From positions 1 through 43,506 of the forward strand of contig JAKSKV010000028.1 in NCBI GenBank assembly GCA_024401555.1: DNA of 43,506 bases, read 5' to 3'. The notes under the pieces were generated by a model. The model saw only the letters and a list, made by a program, of their open reading frames with translations. It was not told the DNA's origin and did no database searches. This stretch comes from Paludibacteraceae bacterium (GTDB taxonomy: Bacteria; Bacteroidota; Bacteroidia; Bacteroidales; Paludibacteraceae). Position 1 is the first letter of the stretch. Each line of letters starts with the position of its first letter. A program made the position numbers and the translations under genes. Shown piece after piece: positions 5,239 to 14,205 of the stretch.

Positions 5239-8200
5239 ATGGTTAAGAATTTAGAGGAGGAACTGAAGAAGAGACATCTTGCAGGCATCAGCGATGAGAC
5301 ATCGAAGTTCATTGCAAAAAACAGCAAGAATCTGTCTGCGGCTCTCAAAAAGTCAAAAAGCCGTCTGTTCGGACTTGGCGATGTGAACGAGGTTCTGACG
5401 GTGGAAGAGTCTGTCGAGGTCTTCAACAAGCAGAACGGCTTCATGAACGACGATGAAATCAAGGCGTGGGTGTGCTACAAGCGAATGAACGGTGTGCCGA
5501 TGGACGGATGGAAGAAGTGGTTCGTCAAGGGCAAGGGCGGAAACAAGACGATTATCTTCACAAAGGCGGAGACTGAACTGAGGGACAAGAACTTCAAGTT
5601 GTTGAAGGCAGTTCCGGCAAACACGAAGTTGGGAATGATCTCGATGGAGAAGACGGTTGCCGGATGGATTGGCTTCACTTCTCCCACTGGCGACTTCATG
5701 CTTGTAAATAAGGACGATGTGCGCTACTCTACGGACAGTTACCTTCCGGAAGACGACATCTTGAAAAAGATGGTCATCAATGGGTATATGTTCTACAACA
5801 AGGGACGCTACCTTCCGTATGCCGTCTATGCCTATGGCAACATGTATGATCGTGAAGTGGAGTTGGAGCAAGACAAGGAGTTCATTTTGGAAACATTCGG
5901 AGAGAATGTGTATGACTTCCATAAGTCGAAGATAAACGAACTCAAGCCAAAGCAACTTTCGTTTCTCGATCCTGTCACTACAAACAGACCGCAGGTGAAT
6001 CCGTTGTCGGAATTTGCGAAGAACTATATCGTAACTGAATTTTCGGACGAATATCCAGGCTATGTTAAGGACAAAGAGGTGAACTTGTCGCAAGGCTATG
6101 CCGAATTCCTTTTGGCTGGCATTGACAAGTCGCAACTCAAATACACAAACATTACCGGTGTGGTGATTTACAACATCTGCTATGCCAACGCACGCAAAAA
6201 ACCATCGATGGAACAAAGCACCTGGGAGCTTATTAAAGGTAGAGCCTACGCAGAGTTGGAACGCTTGTTCTACCTCTTTCAGGACACATGCTTGACGGTA
6301 GGCGAAAAGCAGCGTCTGGACTTCACCTGGAACAGACGTTTCAACGGATTCCCGAGCATTCAGAGCAACAAGGTGCCAATCGGTTTGAAGATGAGCAAGT
6401 ATGTGAGGGGAAACCAGTTTGAACTTCGTCCGGCACAAAGGGAAGGTGTAGCCTTCATGGAGTTGACCAATTCGGGTTGCGTTTCGTTCGACGTCGGTGT
6501 CGGAAAGACCTTTACGGCCATTGCGGAGTTGGCTTGTGCCATGTCGCAAGGAAAGTGTACTCGCCCTATCATTGCCGTACCTAACTCAACGTATAAGAAC
6601 TGGAGCATGGAGATGGTTGGAAACAAGGACTTCAACGGCTTGCTTTCAAACACCGGCATAAAGATAAACTATTGGTCTAACTTGGGTTCGCAAATGCACG
6701 TCAAGGAAAGCGAAATTGCAGACAACACGATTACGCTTGTGACCTACGAAGGACTGTTGAAGTTCGGATTCTCCAACTCGCTTGGCGACTTGGTGGTGGA
6801 GGACTTCAAGAAGGTTTTGGGACAAGCAGCTCAGACTGGAGACGCACGTTCGCAAGCGAAGTTAAACGAAAAGATTGAAAGCCTTTTAGGACGAGGACAG
6901 AAAGGCGGAAAGGTTGATTTCGACAAGTGCGGTTTCGACTACATCATCATCGACGAGGCTCACAACTTCAAGAATGTGTTTTCAAAGATCACGGCCGACA
7001 CGTCCAAGTCGCGAATGTCTTTCCATGCGAAGTCGGCAGAGCCTTCCGACAGAGGGTTGAAAGGCTTCATCTTCTGCAACTACATACAACGCAAGTTTGG
7101 AGGTAACGTCATGTTGTTGACTGCCACTCCATTCACGAACACACCGCTTGAAATATACTCAATGCTTTCGTTCGTGGCCATGGACGAACTTACGAAGAGA
7201 GGCTTCGAGAATATACATCAGTTCTTTGAGACGTTCGTCAACGAGGAATACGACCAGATTGTCGATTCGTCGCTGAATATCCGTGATGCTTACGTTACGA
7301 AGTCGTTCAAGAACAGAATAGTACTGCAAGGCCTTATCTACTCAAACTTCGACTATAAGACAGGCGAAGAGGCTGGCGTGAAGAGACCTTCAAAAATCAA
7401 CATTCCGTTGCTTTACAAGAAGGGCAAGATGCTTGAGAAGGACAAGCAGATCCTATCCTACATCAGAATGACGGAGCGACAGAAGACAAACCAAATCGTC
7501 ATAAACAAGTTGATCAACAATGCCGGCCAACAAGGCGGAAGAGGTGGAGACTCGAAGTTCTCGGGAATGGCAGGTAGCTTGAACAATGCACTTTCTCCTT
7601 TTCTGTTCAAAATTGGCAATGATGTGAAAGGTAAGGTGCTCATCCTAATGAGTGATTATGGTTTCACGCCTGACGACATCGACGAAATCAACCGTGACCC
7701 ATACGACATGGAAGAGTTCATCAACGAGAGTCCTAAGATTAAGTTCGCTTGCGAATGCGTGAAGTCTGTATATGAATGGCACGTCAAGAGGAAGGAAGAG
7801 TGTTCGGGACAAGTCATATATCTTGACAGAGGAAAGGAATATTTCGGTTACATCAAGGAGTACCTGGAAGAGATCTGCGGATTCAAGCGAGGTTTGAAGT
7901 TTGAGTACGAAACATTTGACGGAAAGAAGAACAAAACCGTAGATGAGGTGGAAATAATAGAAGGTGGAATGGGCGAAGAGAAGAAAGACCTATACATGAA
8001 GGCGTTCAACGCCGGAGTGATTAAGGTCATCATCGGTACAAGCACCATCAAGGAGGGCGTGAACCTTCAATCAAGGTCAACGGTGCTATATAACCTATAT
8101 CCGAATTGGAACCCTACCGACGTTCAGCAGTTGGAAGGACGTATCTATCGACAAGGAAACAAGTATCAGTTCGTCCGTATCGTGTTGCCGCTCATGCAAG

Positions 8201-9948
8201 ACTCGATGGACACCTTCATCTTTCAGAAGTTGCAAGAGAAGACCGACCGTATCAACGACATTTGGTATAAGGAAGACCGTGGGAATGTGCTTTCTGTGGA
8301 TTCGCTCGATCCGAAGGAAGTCAAGTTCGCACTTATAACGGACATATCGCAACTGGTTAAAGTTCAAATCAAAAAAGAGGGCGAAGATGCAAAAAGAGAA
8401 TACGACATTCTTGAGGAAGAAAAAAAGGCTCTTCAAGACTTTACATATAAGAACAATCTTCTCAAGAACCGAAAGTTAGACATTATAAGTTCCATCAGAC
8501 GCTCGCTTGACAACATGGGTAGGTATGTGGATATTATATCCAATAGGCCAAGCGAAGAAGAATTGGGAAAGATGACGGCCGAGAACCGAAACAAAATCAA
8601 GAAGACTCTTGAAACCTACGACGAGTTGATGAGGTTTATAAACAATTCCTCATTTGACGATGAAAAGGAGATCATCAAATACTCAAGGACGCTCGGTAAA
8701 TTGTATCCAAGTCACAGTTTGTATGCGACAGACGATTTCGCCGACTTGTTGAAGACGGTAGCCAAGATTGAGACTTCCGTGTTGGAGAAGAGAGGATATG
8801 ACCGAAATTCGGACATAAACGCTGCCATGTACGACATCAAGACGGAGATGGATAAGATTGCATCGGAGTACAAGAATATAATGTCTGACGAACACTATCA
8901 AGAAGTATTCGATTATATCGTAGAGAAGAAGAAGGAGATGAATATCGTAGGAAAGTCGATGGAGGACAGACTTGAAGAGTTCAAGAGGACAAACTATGTT
9001 ATGCAATATCCTTTTGACCCTCTAAAGGTAGTTGACAACAATGAACTTCCGGACGAGAATGGCAAAGTACAGAAGAGTGATGATGATGAGATAGACGACA
9101 TCGCTTTGCTTGAGTTAGAGGCGGAAGCTGCCATGGCGATTTTGCTTTTGTCTAAAAAAAAAAGTGATGTAAAGAAAAAAAGTGAAAATTCCTATCCAGA
9201 AAGAGACGGTGACGTGACCAAACAACAGCTTATCAATACCTTTGGTTTCAATGCTGTCAATCTGGATTGGAATTTGAACGAAAAGGAGACGAAAGAATTG
9301 TTGAATCAGACGTACGACACCTTCCTTCTGCTTGCCAAGGTGATAGACAAGCCTACGGTGGCACTTGGTTTCGGTGGAAACATCAAACTGAACATAGGAA
9401 TAGAGTTTATGGGCAATCACATCGGAGCATTCTATAGTCGCAAAAAGAGTTTGAACTACAAGGCTATGAGCCAATTCAAGCACGTTGGTCACGAATGGTT
9501 CCATGCCCTCGATCACTATTTGTGTTATACTTTCTCAAACAAGAAGGAAAACTTGTTCAGCGAGCCTGCCGTAAGCGATAAGGATCAGACGGCAAGAGAG
9601 GCACTACGGAAATCCTTTGTAAATATCATCAGAAAGATTAATAAATCTGAATATTACAAGCAAAGTAGTATGGTTTCGTTAAGAGTTCATGACAATTATT
9701 GGATCAAGAATCAAGAACTATTAGCAAGAGCATTTGAAGTATATCTTCTTGAAAAGATGAAAGAAAAAGGTTTGATTAATGACAATAGGCTTGTTGACTT
9801 GTTCGAGTCGAACCCATATCCGGACTTCTCGGTTGAATCTGACAGAGAGATAAAAGATGCTTTCGACGACTTCTTTAACGAGATAAAGATGGTAAAGATT
9901 GACGACTACAAAATAGAGTCATTAGGATCAATAACAGTAAACATTTAA
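5239..9948 (+). CDS. Polyvalent SF2/SNF2-like helicase with LPD1-type metallopeptidase-like domain
   Basis: A 1569-aa protein, the largest here. Residues 1-~390 are of unknown fold. The helicase core shows Walker A DVGVGKTF (~418-425), DEAH in IIIDEAHNF (~570-576), motif III LLTATPFTNTPL (~629) and motif VI GRIYRQG (~966). A coiled region follows, then the acidic-hydrophobic segment LLELEAEAAMAILLLSKK (~1288-1305), and a C-terminal domain with HEWFHALDHYL (~1418-1428), the signature of large polyvalent protein-associated domain 1. Such proteins are described in phages and conjugative elements as injected, multi-domain anti-restriction factors. With the methylase two genes upstream it likely moves on DNA and counters host defence. 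Mechanism is inferred. Confidence 0.88.
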   Translation: MVKNLEEELKKRHLAGISDETSKFIAKNSKNLSAALKKSKSRLFGLGDVNEVLTVEESVEVFNKQNGFMNDDEIKAWVCYKRMNGVPMDGWKKWFVKGKGGNKTIIFTKAETELRDKNFKLLKAVPANTKLGMISMEKTVAGWIGFTSPTGDFMLVNKDDVRYSTDSYLPEDDILKKMVINGYMFYNKGRYLPYAVYAYGNMYDREVELEQDKEFILETFGENVYDFHKSKINELKPKQLSFLDPVTTNRPQVNPLSEFAKNYIVTEFSDEYPGYVKDKEVNLSQGYAEFLLAGIDKSQLKYTNITGVVIYNICYANARKKPSMEQSTWELIKGRAYAELERLFYLFQDTCLTVGEKQRLDFTWNRRFNGFPSIQSNKVPIGLKMSKYVRGNQFELRPAQREGVAFMELTNSGCVSFDVGVGKTFTAIAELACAMSQGKCTRPIIAVPNSTYKNWSMEMVGNKDFNGLLSNTGIKINYWSNLGSQMHVKESEIADNTITLVTYEGLLKFGFSNSLGDLVVEDFKKVLGQAAQTGDARSQAKLNEKIESLLGRGQKGGKVDFDKCGFDYIIIDEAHNFKNVFSKITADTSKSRMSFHAKSAEPSDRGLKGFIFCNYIQRKFGGNVMLLTATPFTNTPLEIYSMLSFVAMDELTKRGFENIHQFFETFVNEEYDQIVDSSLNIRDAYVTKSFKNRIVLQGLIYSNFDYKTGEEAGVKRPSKINIPLLYKKGKMLEKDKQILSYIRMTERQKTNQIVINKLINNAGQQGGRGGDSKFSGMAGSLNNALSPFLFKIGNDVKGKVLILMSDYGFTPDDIDEINRDPYDMEEFINESPKIKFACECVKSVYEWHVKRKEECSGQVIYLDRGKEYFGYIKEYLEEICGFKRGLKFEYETFDGKKNKTVDEVEIIEGGMGEEKKDLYMKAFNAGVIKVIIGTSTIKEGVNLQSRSTVLYNLYPNWNPTDVQQLEGRIYRQGNKYQFVRIVLPLMQDSMDTFIFQKLQEKTDRINDIWYKEDRGNVLSVDSLDPKEVKFALITDISQLVKVQIKKEGEDAKREYDILEEEKKALQDFTYKNNLLKNRKLDIISSIRRSLDNMGRYVDIISNRPSEEELGKMTAENRNKIKKTLETYDELMRFINNSSFDDEKEIIKYSRTLGKLYPSHSLYATDDFADLLKTVAKIETSVLEKRGYDRNSDINAAMYDIKTEMDKIASEYKNIMSDEHYQEVFDYIVEKKKEMNIVGKSMEDRLEEFKRTNYVMQYPFDPLKVVDNNELPDENGKVQKSDDDEIDDIALLELEAEAAMAILLLSKKKSDVKKKSENSYPERDGDVTKQQLINTFGFNAVNLDWNLNEKETKELLNQTYDTFLLLAKVIDKPTVALGFGGNIKLNIGIEFMGNHIGAFYSRKKSLNYKAMSQFKHVGHEWFHALDHYLCYTFSNKKENLFSEPAVSDKDQTAREALRKSFVNIIRKINKSEYYKQSSMVSLRVHDNYWIKNQELLARAFEVYLLEKMKEKGLINDNRLVDLFESNPYPDFSVESDREIKDAFDDFFNEIKMVKIDDYKIESLGSITVNI

Positions 9949-9960
9949 AAAAAAGATACG

Positions 9961-11571
9961 ATGAAAATTACAGTAGAAAATGCTTTGACGGAATTTCCGA
10001 AAATTGCAGACAAGTTCAGCGATGAGATTAATCAGGTGTTCAACATGCCTGGATTTCCATCTTGGATAAAGGTGTATGGAAGGAGTGAGAAAATCGACAA
10101 ATTGGTGGACGATTGGCTGGCTCAGGTTAACGAATTTTTGAGCGAAAGCAAAGAAGAAGATGCCCCTAAGAAGAAGAAGGAAATTTACGAAGTCCCTAAA
10201 ATAGAGGTAAGAGAGCCAAAATTCAAGGTAGGCGATAAAGTATTGACGGACCACTCTTCTACGAATGTTTATACCATCTCTGAAGTTGGGAACGGTAAGT
10301 ATAAGTTGGCAGAGACAACAGGTTGGTGGAGCGAATCACAACTTGAAAAGGCCCCTAATAAGAAGAAGGAAGTTTACGAGGCACCTGAAATTACTGTAAA
10401 GGACGAACCTAAAAAAAGGGAAACAAAGAAAAAAAAGGAAAAGGGAAAAAAGGAAAAGGAGACAAAGAAAAAAAAGGAAGATGAAAGCAATTATGTAGAG
10501 TCGATTCCAGAATCTCGCAAGATCATCAAAAGATTTGTAGATCTTGTCGAAAAGAAGTCTTCAAAGAAAGATTTCATGAACGAAGCAAGATTGATTTTGT
10601 CTTCGCTACAAAAGAGCATTGTCGAGAAAAAAATCAGAAAGACAGACGATAATGCGAATTACATCAGAAGGATTCAGAACTTGCTATGTATGTGTTTGAA
10701 TGAGAACAACAACAACATCGAGGTAAAAGATAAAGATCTTGAGAAGATGCGAGAAATAGGCAACTCGGAGAAGGTTTCTGAGAGTGTAAAATTGGCTAAG
10801 GCTTACATCTCTATTCAAGGCAAGGCTGACATTGAGAAGGCAAAGAATTTGCTCAACAGAATTAACAAGGCCATCAAAAACGACAAGGTGGCTCCAGAAG
10901 TGATGGTAATAAAGAAGAGTGTTCAAGACTTCGTAGATGAGAAGACTGAGAAGATTGAGGCAACAAAGCGTGAATTGAGAGGAATTTACGGCCTATCCGG
11001 CATTGAAGAGGTAGAGAACGAGAATGATGATATGAATAGCCTGTCACTTCTCAACAAGAACTTCACTGTCCTTAATCTCGGTGGAAAGTGGGGAGATTTT
11101 ATCGGTAAGCCATCAACGAACTTAAAGATGATGGTCTATGGAATGCCAGGCAACGGAAAGAGTACATTCTCTATTCAATTCGCGGCCTACCTTTCAAAGC
11201 AAAAAGGGATGAAAGTCCTTTATGTTGCTTCGGAAGAGAAGTTGGGTTACACGTTAAAGGAGAAGCTCATGAGGCTGGATGCTGCCAACTCTAACCTTTG
11301 GATTTCAGAGGACATAGAAGGTAAGGATCTTAGCCAATATGACGTTGTTTTCCTTGATTCGATCAACGACCTTAATATGACATCTGACGACTTGAACAAG
11401 TTGCCGAAAAATGTTGCATACGTCTGGGTAGTGCAGTGTACGAAAGATGGATCATATAGAGGAGATCAAGGGCTTGCTCACGATTGCGACATCGTAATTA
11501 AGGTTGAGTCGATGAAGGCAACAACGCAAAAGAATAGATTTGGAGGCGGAGTTGTGTTTGATGTTTTGTAA
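9961..11571 (+). CDS. RecA/RadA-like ATPase with Lys-rich linker
   Basis: A 536-aa protein. The N-terminal ~150 residues hold an SH3/KOW-like segment (FKVGDKVLTDHSSTNVYTIS) between two related KKKE-Y-E-x-P motifs, then a very Lys/Glu-rich stretch. A helical region follows, then a C-terminal P-loop domain: Walker A GMPGNGKST (~395-403) and Walker B VVFLDS (~462-467). The C-terminus resembles RadA/KaiC/DnaB-class RecA-fold ATPases. It is the only clear stand-alone P-loop ATPase besides the helicase, so it might act in replication, recombination or DNA packaging. The last role is speculative. Confidence 0.8.
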   Translation: MKITVENALTEFPKIADKFSDEINQVFNMPGFPSWIKVYGRSEKIDKLVDDWLAQVNEFLSESKEEDAPKKKKEIYEVPKIEVREPKFKVGDKVLTDHSSTNVYTISEVGNGKYKLAETTGWWSESQLEKAPNKKKEVYEAPEITVKDEPKKRETKKKKEKGKKEKETKKKKEDESNYVESIPESRKIIKRFVDLVEKKSSKKDFMNEARLILSSLQKSIVEKKIRKTDDNANYIRRIQNLLCMCLNENNNNIEVKDKDLEKMREIGNSEKVSESVKLAKAYISIQGKADIEKAKNLLNRINKAIKNDKVAPEVMVIKKSVQDFVDEKTEKIEATKRELRGIYGLSGIEEVENENDDMNSLSLLNKNFTVLNLGGKWGDFIGKPSTNLKMMVYGMPGNGKSTFSIQFAAYLSKQKGMKVLYVASEEKLGYTLKEKLMRLDAANSNLWISEDIEGKDLSQYDVVFLDSINDLNMTSDDLNKLPKNVAYVWVVQCTKDGSYRGDQGLAHDCDIVIKVESMKATTQKNRFGGGVVFDVL

Positions 11572-11593
11572 AAAAGACATATATACAAGTATT

Positions 11594-11630
11594 AAATGGG
11601 GTGGCAGTTCATTGCTACCCCATTTTTTTT
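11594..11630 (+). terminator. Intrinsic terminator of the anti-restriction operon
   Basis: AAATGGGGTGGCA (11594-11606) pairs with TGCTACCCCATTT (11613-11625), a 13-bp stem with one G-U pair and a 6-base loop, followed by a T-run to 11630. Confidence 0.92.
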
Positions 11631-11633
11631 ATC

Positions 11634-11655
11634 ATTATTGACGTATATCAATAAT
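11634..11655. promoter_or_regulatory. 22-bp near-palindrome after terminator (copy 2)
   Basis: ATTATTGACGT and ATATCAATAAT form the second copy of the 2512-2533 palindrome, with two changed bases. As in copy 1 it follows a terminator by a few bases and precedes a new transcription unit. Confidence 0.65.
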
Positions 11656-11662
11656 TTATAAT

Positions 11663-11707
11663 GGTAGATTAAAATACACTATTATTATTTGGTAGATTTA
11701 AATCTAC
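11663..11707. promoter_or_regulatory. Palindrome GTAGATTTAAATCTAC and half-site
   Basis: A perfect 16-bp palindrome at 11692-11707 is preceded by a repeated half-site GGTAGATT at 11663-11670. It lies where a promoter for the short transcript ending at 11799 would be. It is probably a repressor or activator site. Confidence 0.55.
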
Positions 11708-11799
11708 TATATATATGCTGAAGGGAGAGCAGGTAGAAAAATTCACTCGAAATGAAGAAATAAGAAGAGAGATACATGAATAATGTATCTCTTTTTTTT
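11708..11799 (+). ncRNA. Candidate small RNA / leader peptide transcript
   Basis: A short independent unit: operator-like palindrome at its left and a strong terminator at its right (11768-11799), with only ~90 bp between. It could encode a 22-aa peptide (ATG 11716, MLKGEQVEKFTRNEEIRREI...), but the size and isolated terminator fit a small regulatory RNA equally well. The terminator stem overlaps the end of the peptide frame. Neither product is demonstrated. Confidence 0.45.
11768..11799 (+). terminator. Intrinsic terminator
   Basis: AGAGATACAT (11768-11777) pairs perfectly with ATGTATCTCT (11783-11792) around GAATA, followed by eight T. Confidence 0.92.
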
Positions 11800-11857
11800 G
11801 TTGCTAATTTGTTGTTTAAAAAATTGAATATGTTGATTTATAGGTATATATATTATT

Positions 11858-11886
11858 ATTACATATTACAGGCTAAAATATGTAAT
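11858..11886. repeat. 10-bp inverted repeat upstream of integrase
   Basis: ATTACATATT (11858-11867) and AATATGTAAT (11877-11886) are perfect inverted repeats with a 9-base spacer. There is no T-run. It lies within an AT-rich 230-bp gene-free region before the integrase and could be an integrase arm site, a core-type att site, or an operator. Confidence 0.5.
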
Positions 11887-11936
11887 ATCGAACGAAAAAA
11901 TATATTACCATCTATTTTGTTGAATATTAGAATATA

Positions 11937-11953
11937 TGTTGAAAAATAGAACA
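11937..11953. repeat. 17-bp direct repeat, copy 2
   Basis: Exact second copy of TGTTGAAAAATAGAACA (first at 3512-3528), here upstream of the integrase. Confidence 0.6.
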
Positions 11954-12028
11954 CGAAAGAATACACGATTTGATGTTCATTTTTCTATTTTTGTTGCAAG
12001 TTTGTTGTTATAAATTTGATTGGATAAT

Positions 12029-13054
12029 ATGAAAAGTAGTGTGACACTCCGCAAGAGAGAGGGCAAAAAAGGCATATCGTTGTATTTAGACATATATTCG
12101 AGAGGCGTAAGAACTTACGAATATCTTAACCTATATTTGAAACCAGGGAAATCGGAAAAAGAGAATAACAACAAGATCCTTCAATTTGCCCAAGAAATCA
12201 GAGCAAAAAGAGAAATTGAAGTATTGGAAAATAAAGCACATCTATCAGACCCTAATTTTTGCGATTATCTTGAAGGCCTGAAACTAACGTATTTTTCAAG
12301 AATAGTCAAATCCGTGCGTCCGACGGTAAGGTTGTCCGAAGTAGATAATAATGTATTTAATGAATTGCAACAATATATGAATAGCATTATGAATCTTAAA
12401 CCTTCAACTATAAGAACTTATCTTGCGATAATAAAAAGTAAAATTAACACGGCAAAAAAGAATGGTTATAAGGTTACTGACCAACATATATCAATACAGT
12501 CTTACAATCCAACAGAAAGAGAATATTTGACTCTTGACGAAATAAAAGTCTTATATGAAGATTTGAAGACAAATAAAAAGAAAAGTGAATCAGACGATAA
12601 ACTGGCATTTTTTTTCTGCTGTCTAACTGGGCTAAGATATTCCGATGCGAAAAAACTGAATTGGAACGAATTCAAAGACGTAGATGGGCGAAAAAGAATA
12701 GTATTCACTCAAAAGAAAACAAAGGAGGTCAATTATCTTGAGATCAACCAGCAAGCATATAGCCTTATAAAGGACAGGGAAAAAGACGAAGGAAATGTAT
12801 TTAAGATTTCGTCACCAGCAAGAGTTAATATTGTTGTCAAGAAATGGATCAAGGATTGCGGAATAAATAAGAAAATTACATTCCACTGTTCAAGGCATTC
12901 GTTCGCCATGTTGATGATGTCTCTTAACATAGATCTCTATACGGTCTCAAAACTTTTGGGCCACAAAAAAATCAGCAACACACAAATATATGCGAGAATG
13001 CTCGATAAGAGAAAACAAGAGGCTGTGGACCTCATTCCCGAAATAATTATGTGA
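12029..13054 (+). CDS. int: Tyrosine recombinase/integrase
   Basis: A 341-aa site-specific recombinase. An N-terminal arm-binding domain (~1-70) is followed by a SAM-like core-binding domain (~80-160) and a catalytic domain with the Arg in LTGLRYSD (~200), the H-x-x-R in HCSRHSF (~287), a later H in LLGHKK and the nucleophile Tyr in TQIYARML (~320). It integrates or excises the element at an att site. ATG 12029 was chosen; an in-frame TTG lies 9 bp upstream. TAAATTTG at 12011-12018 matches a -7 element but lies very close to the start. It stands alone between the candidate sRNA and the end of the late operon. Confidence 0.93.
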   Translation: MKSSVTLRKREGKKGISLYLDIYSRGVRTYEYLNLYLKPGKSEKENNNKILQFAQEIRAKREIEVLENKAHLSDPNFCDYLEGLKLTYFSRIVKSVRPTVRLSEVDNNVFNELQQYMNSIMNLKPSTIRTYLAIIKSKINTAKKNGYKVTDQHISIQSYNPTEREYLTLDEIKVLYEDLKTNKKKSESDDKLAFFFCCLTGLRYSDAKKLNWNEFKDVDGRKRIVFTQKKTKEVNYLEINQQAYSLIKDREKDEGNVFKISSPARVNIVVKKWIKDCGINKKITFHCSRHSFAMLMMSLNIDLYTVSKLLGHKKISNTQIYARMLDKRKQEAVDLIPEIIM

Positions 13055-13250
13055 TTAGTTAAACCATATCATAAACAAATCTATTAAAATAAGTACAAAA
13101 ATAGAAGAGATAAAAAATAAAAAAAGGCTTTGATATTGCAGTATCAAAGCCTTATAACTCGGCGTTTATTCGTAAATAATAAACAATTTTAGATTGCAAA
13201 AATACGATTATCCGCCATTAAAAAAAAGAAAAAATGAAAATATTTTTGAA
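13055..13250. other. Gene-free convergent junction between integrase and late operon
   Basis: 196 AT-rich bases. Besides the terminator at 13124-13153 nothing coding is seen. A position beside the integrase makes this one of the places where an attP core could lie, but no core can be identified from one sequence. Confidence 0.5.
13124..13153 (-). terminator. Terminator closing the late operon
   Basis: AAGGCTTTGATA (13124-13135) and TATCAAAGCCTT (13142-13153) form a perfect 12-bp stem with a 6-base loop. The left side is A-rich, which gives a U-run to leftward transcripts, so it mainly terminates the late region. Confidence 0.88.
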
Positions 13251-13781
13251 TTATATTATATATTTCTGCCAATCATTTGTGATGTTGGTATATCGAGTTC
13301 CATCGTAAGCAAGAATCTGCTTCCTTAATGTTGGTGCGTACGAAACGTGAACCCACTTTTTTCCGTTGGCCTGCTCGATTATAAGCTGGTCGTATATGCC
13401 ATTCTTGATAACAGCCTTGAAAATGTCATAAACACTTCCTTCACTGTATGGCTGCATGTCTGCCGCCTGTCCAGTCATGTGCTGCGAATTTCCGGCACGA
13501 CCGCTGATGATCATCTCCAATTGGGGACAACGGTAGGCAGATGTTATGCGTATAGGGTGGCCAAAAATTTCTCTGACCGGGTTAAGCACATTGTCTCGAA
13601 GAAGCAAAAGATTCTGCCAGGCTTCCTTGGTAGGCGTATTATCAATACCTCTTGCTATTGCCGTATCGCTATGCTTCAATTCTGACAATGAGAAGTAATT
13701 TTGTCTCATGATTTTTTTTTCTGACAAAAGAATAAGGCCGAATCCTGCTATTATTCCAGATGTCGCTAATTTCTTATTCAT
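13251..13781 (-). CDS. M15-family peptidoglycan peptidase (endolysin-type)
   Basis: A 176-aa protein with an N-terminal hydrophobic segment (~residues 5-20) followed by a peptidase M15 domain. The zinc ligands are in SQHMTGQAADM (His101, Asp108) and WVHVSY (His145), the classic SxHxxGxAxD and W-x-H pattern of D-Ala-D-Ala carboxypeptidases and L-Ala-D-Glu endopeptidases. It likely cuts peptide cross-links of peptidoglycan, either at entry as a virion enzyme or at lysis. It is the last gene of the late region, 10 kb away from the lysozyme, which slightly favours a virion-associated role. Confidence 0.88.
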   Translation of the reverse strand: MNKKLATSGIIAGFGLILLSEKKIMRQNYFSLSELKHSDTAIARGIDNTPTKEAWQNLLLLRDNVLNPVREIFGHPIRITSAYRCPQLEMIISGRAGNSQHMTGQAADMQPYSEGSVYDIFKAVIKNGIYDQLIIEQANGKKWVHVSYAPTLRKQILAYDGTRYTNITNDWQKYII

Positions 13782-14115
13782 TTACTCTGTCTATAAAGGT
13801 CTTTATTTGGTGTGCCTTTTTATTCGTCGTCAGGCCTAAAAGCATCGACAATGCAGTTGCTGCCGTCTGAACTTTTTGTGTCTGCTCAGGACTTTTACTT
13901 TTTGCAATCCCTAAAAGGGATTTTGCGAGTAGGATATTCTCGTCTTTTAAAAATTCTGGCACAGTTGACAATTCCTTTACCCTACATTCATATTCCTCCT
14001 TCATGTCCTTGAAATCGGTTTCGCTCCCTCCGAGGTCCGGGTGCATCTTTTTTGACAAGATCCTATATAGTGCGTTGCATTCTTCTATGTCATTAATTTC
14101 GTCGAAATATGCCAT
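13774..14115 (-). CDS. J-domain-like protein
   Basis: A 113-aa protein whose first ~45 residues carry a shortened J-domain: YRILSKKMHPDLGGSETDF contains the HPD motif (residues 25-27) flanked by the usual helix II and III patterns. There is no Gly/Phe region or zinc finger. J-domains stimulate Hsp70 (DnaK) ATPase, so this may recruit host DnaK for virion assembly. The C-terminal half is helical and of unknown role. It overlaps the peptidase gene by 8 bp. Confidence 0.7.
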   Translation of the reverse strand: MAYFDEINDIEECNALYRILSKKMHPDLGGSETDFKDMKEEYECRVKELSTVPEFLKDENILLAKSLLGIAKSKSPEQTQKVQTAATALSMLLGLTTNKKAHQIKTFIDRVNE

Positions 14116-14205
14116 GTTGTAATATTATTGATTAGTATGGCAAAGAAAGTAAGCAACTCGGTTGATACAAAAAAAGGTGAGCAAATTGCCCACCCTAAAA
14201 ACTGA

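Noticed and set aside
5353-6549. Long open frame (398 codons) on the minus strand inside the helicase gene
   Set aside because: It lies wholly opposite a well-supported helicase, has a His/Leu/Val-rich composition typical of antisense frames, and shows no domain.
13055-13250. A definite attP core beside the integrase
   Set aside because: Without host junction sequences no core can be told from the AT-rich background; only the terminator is supportable.
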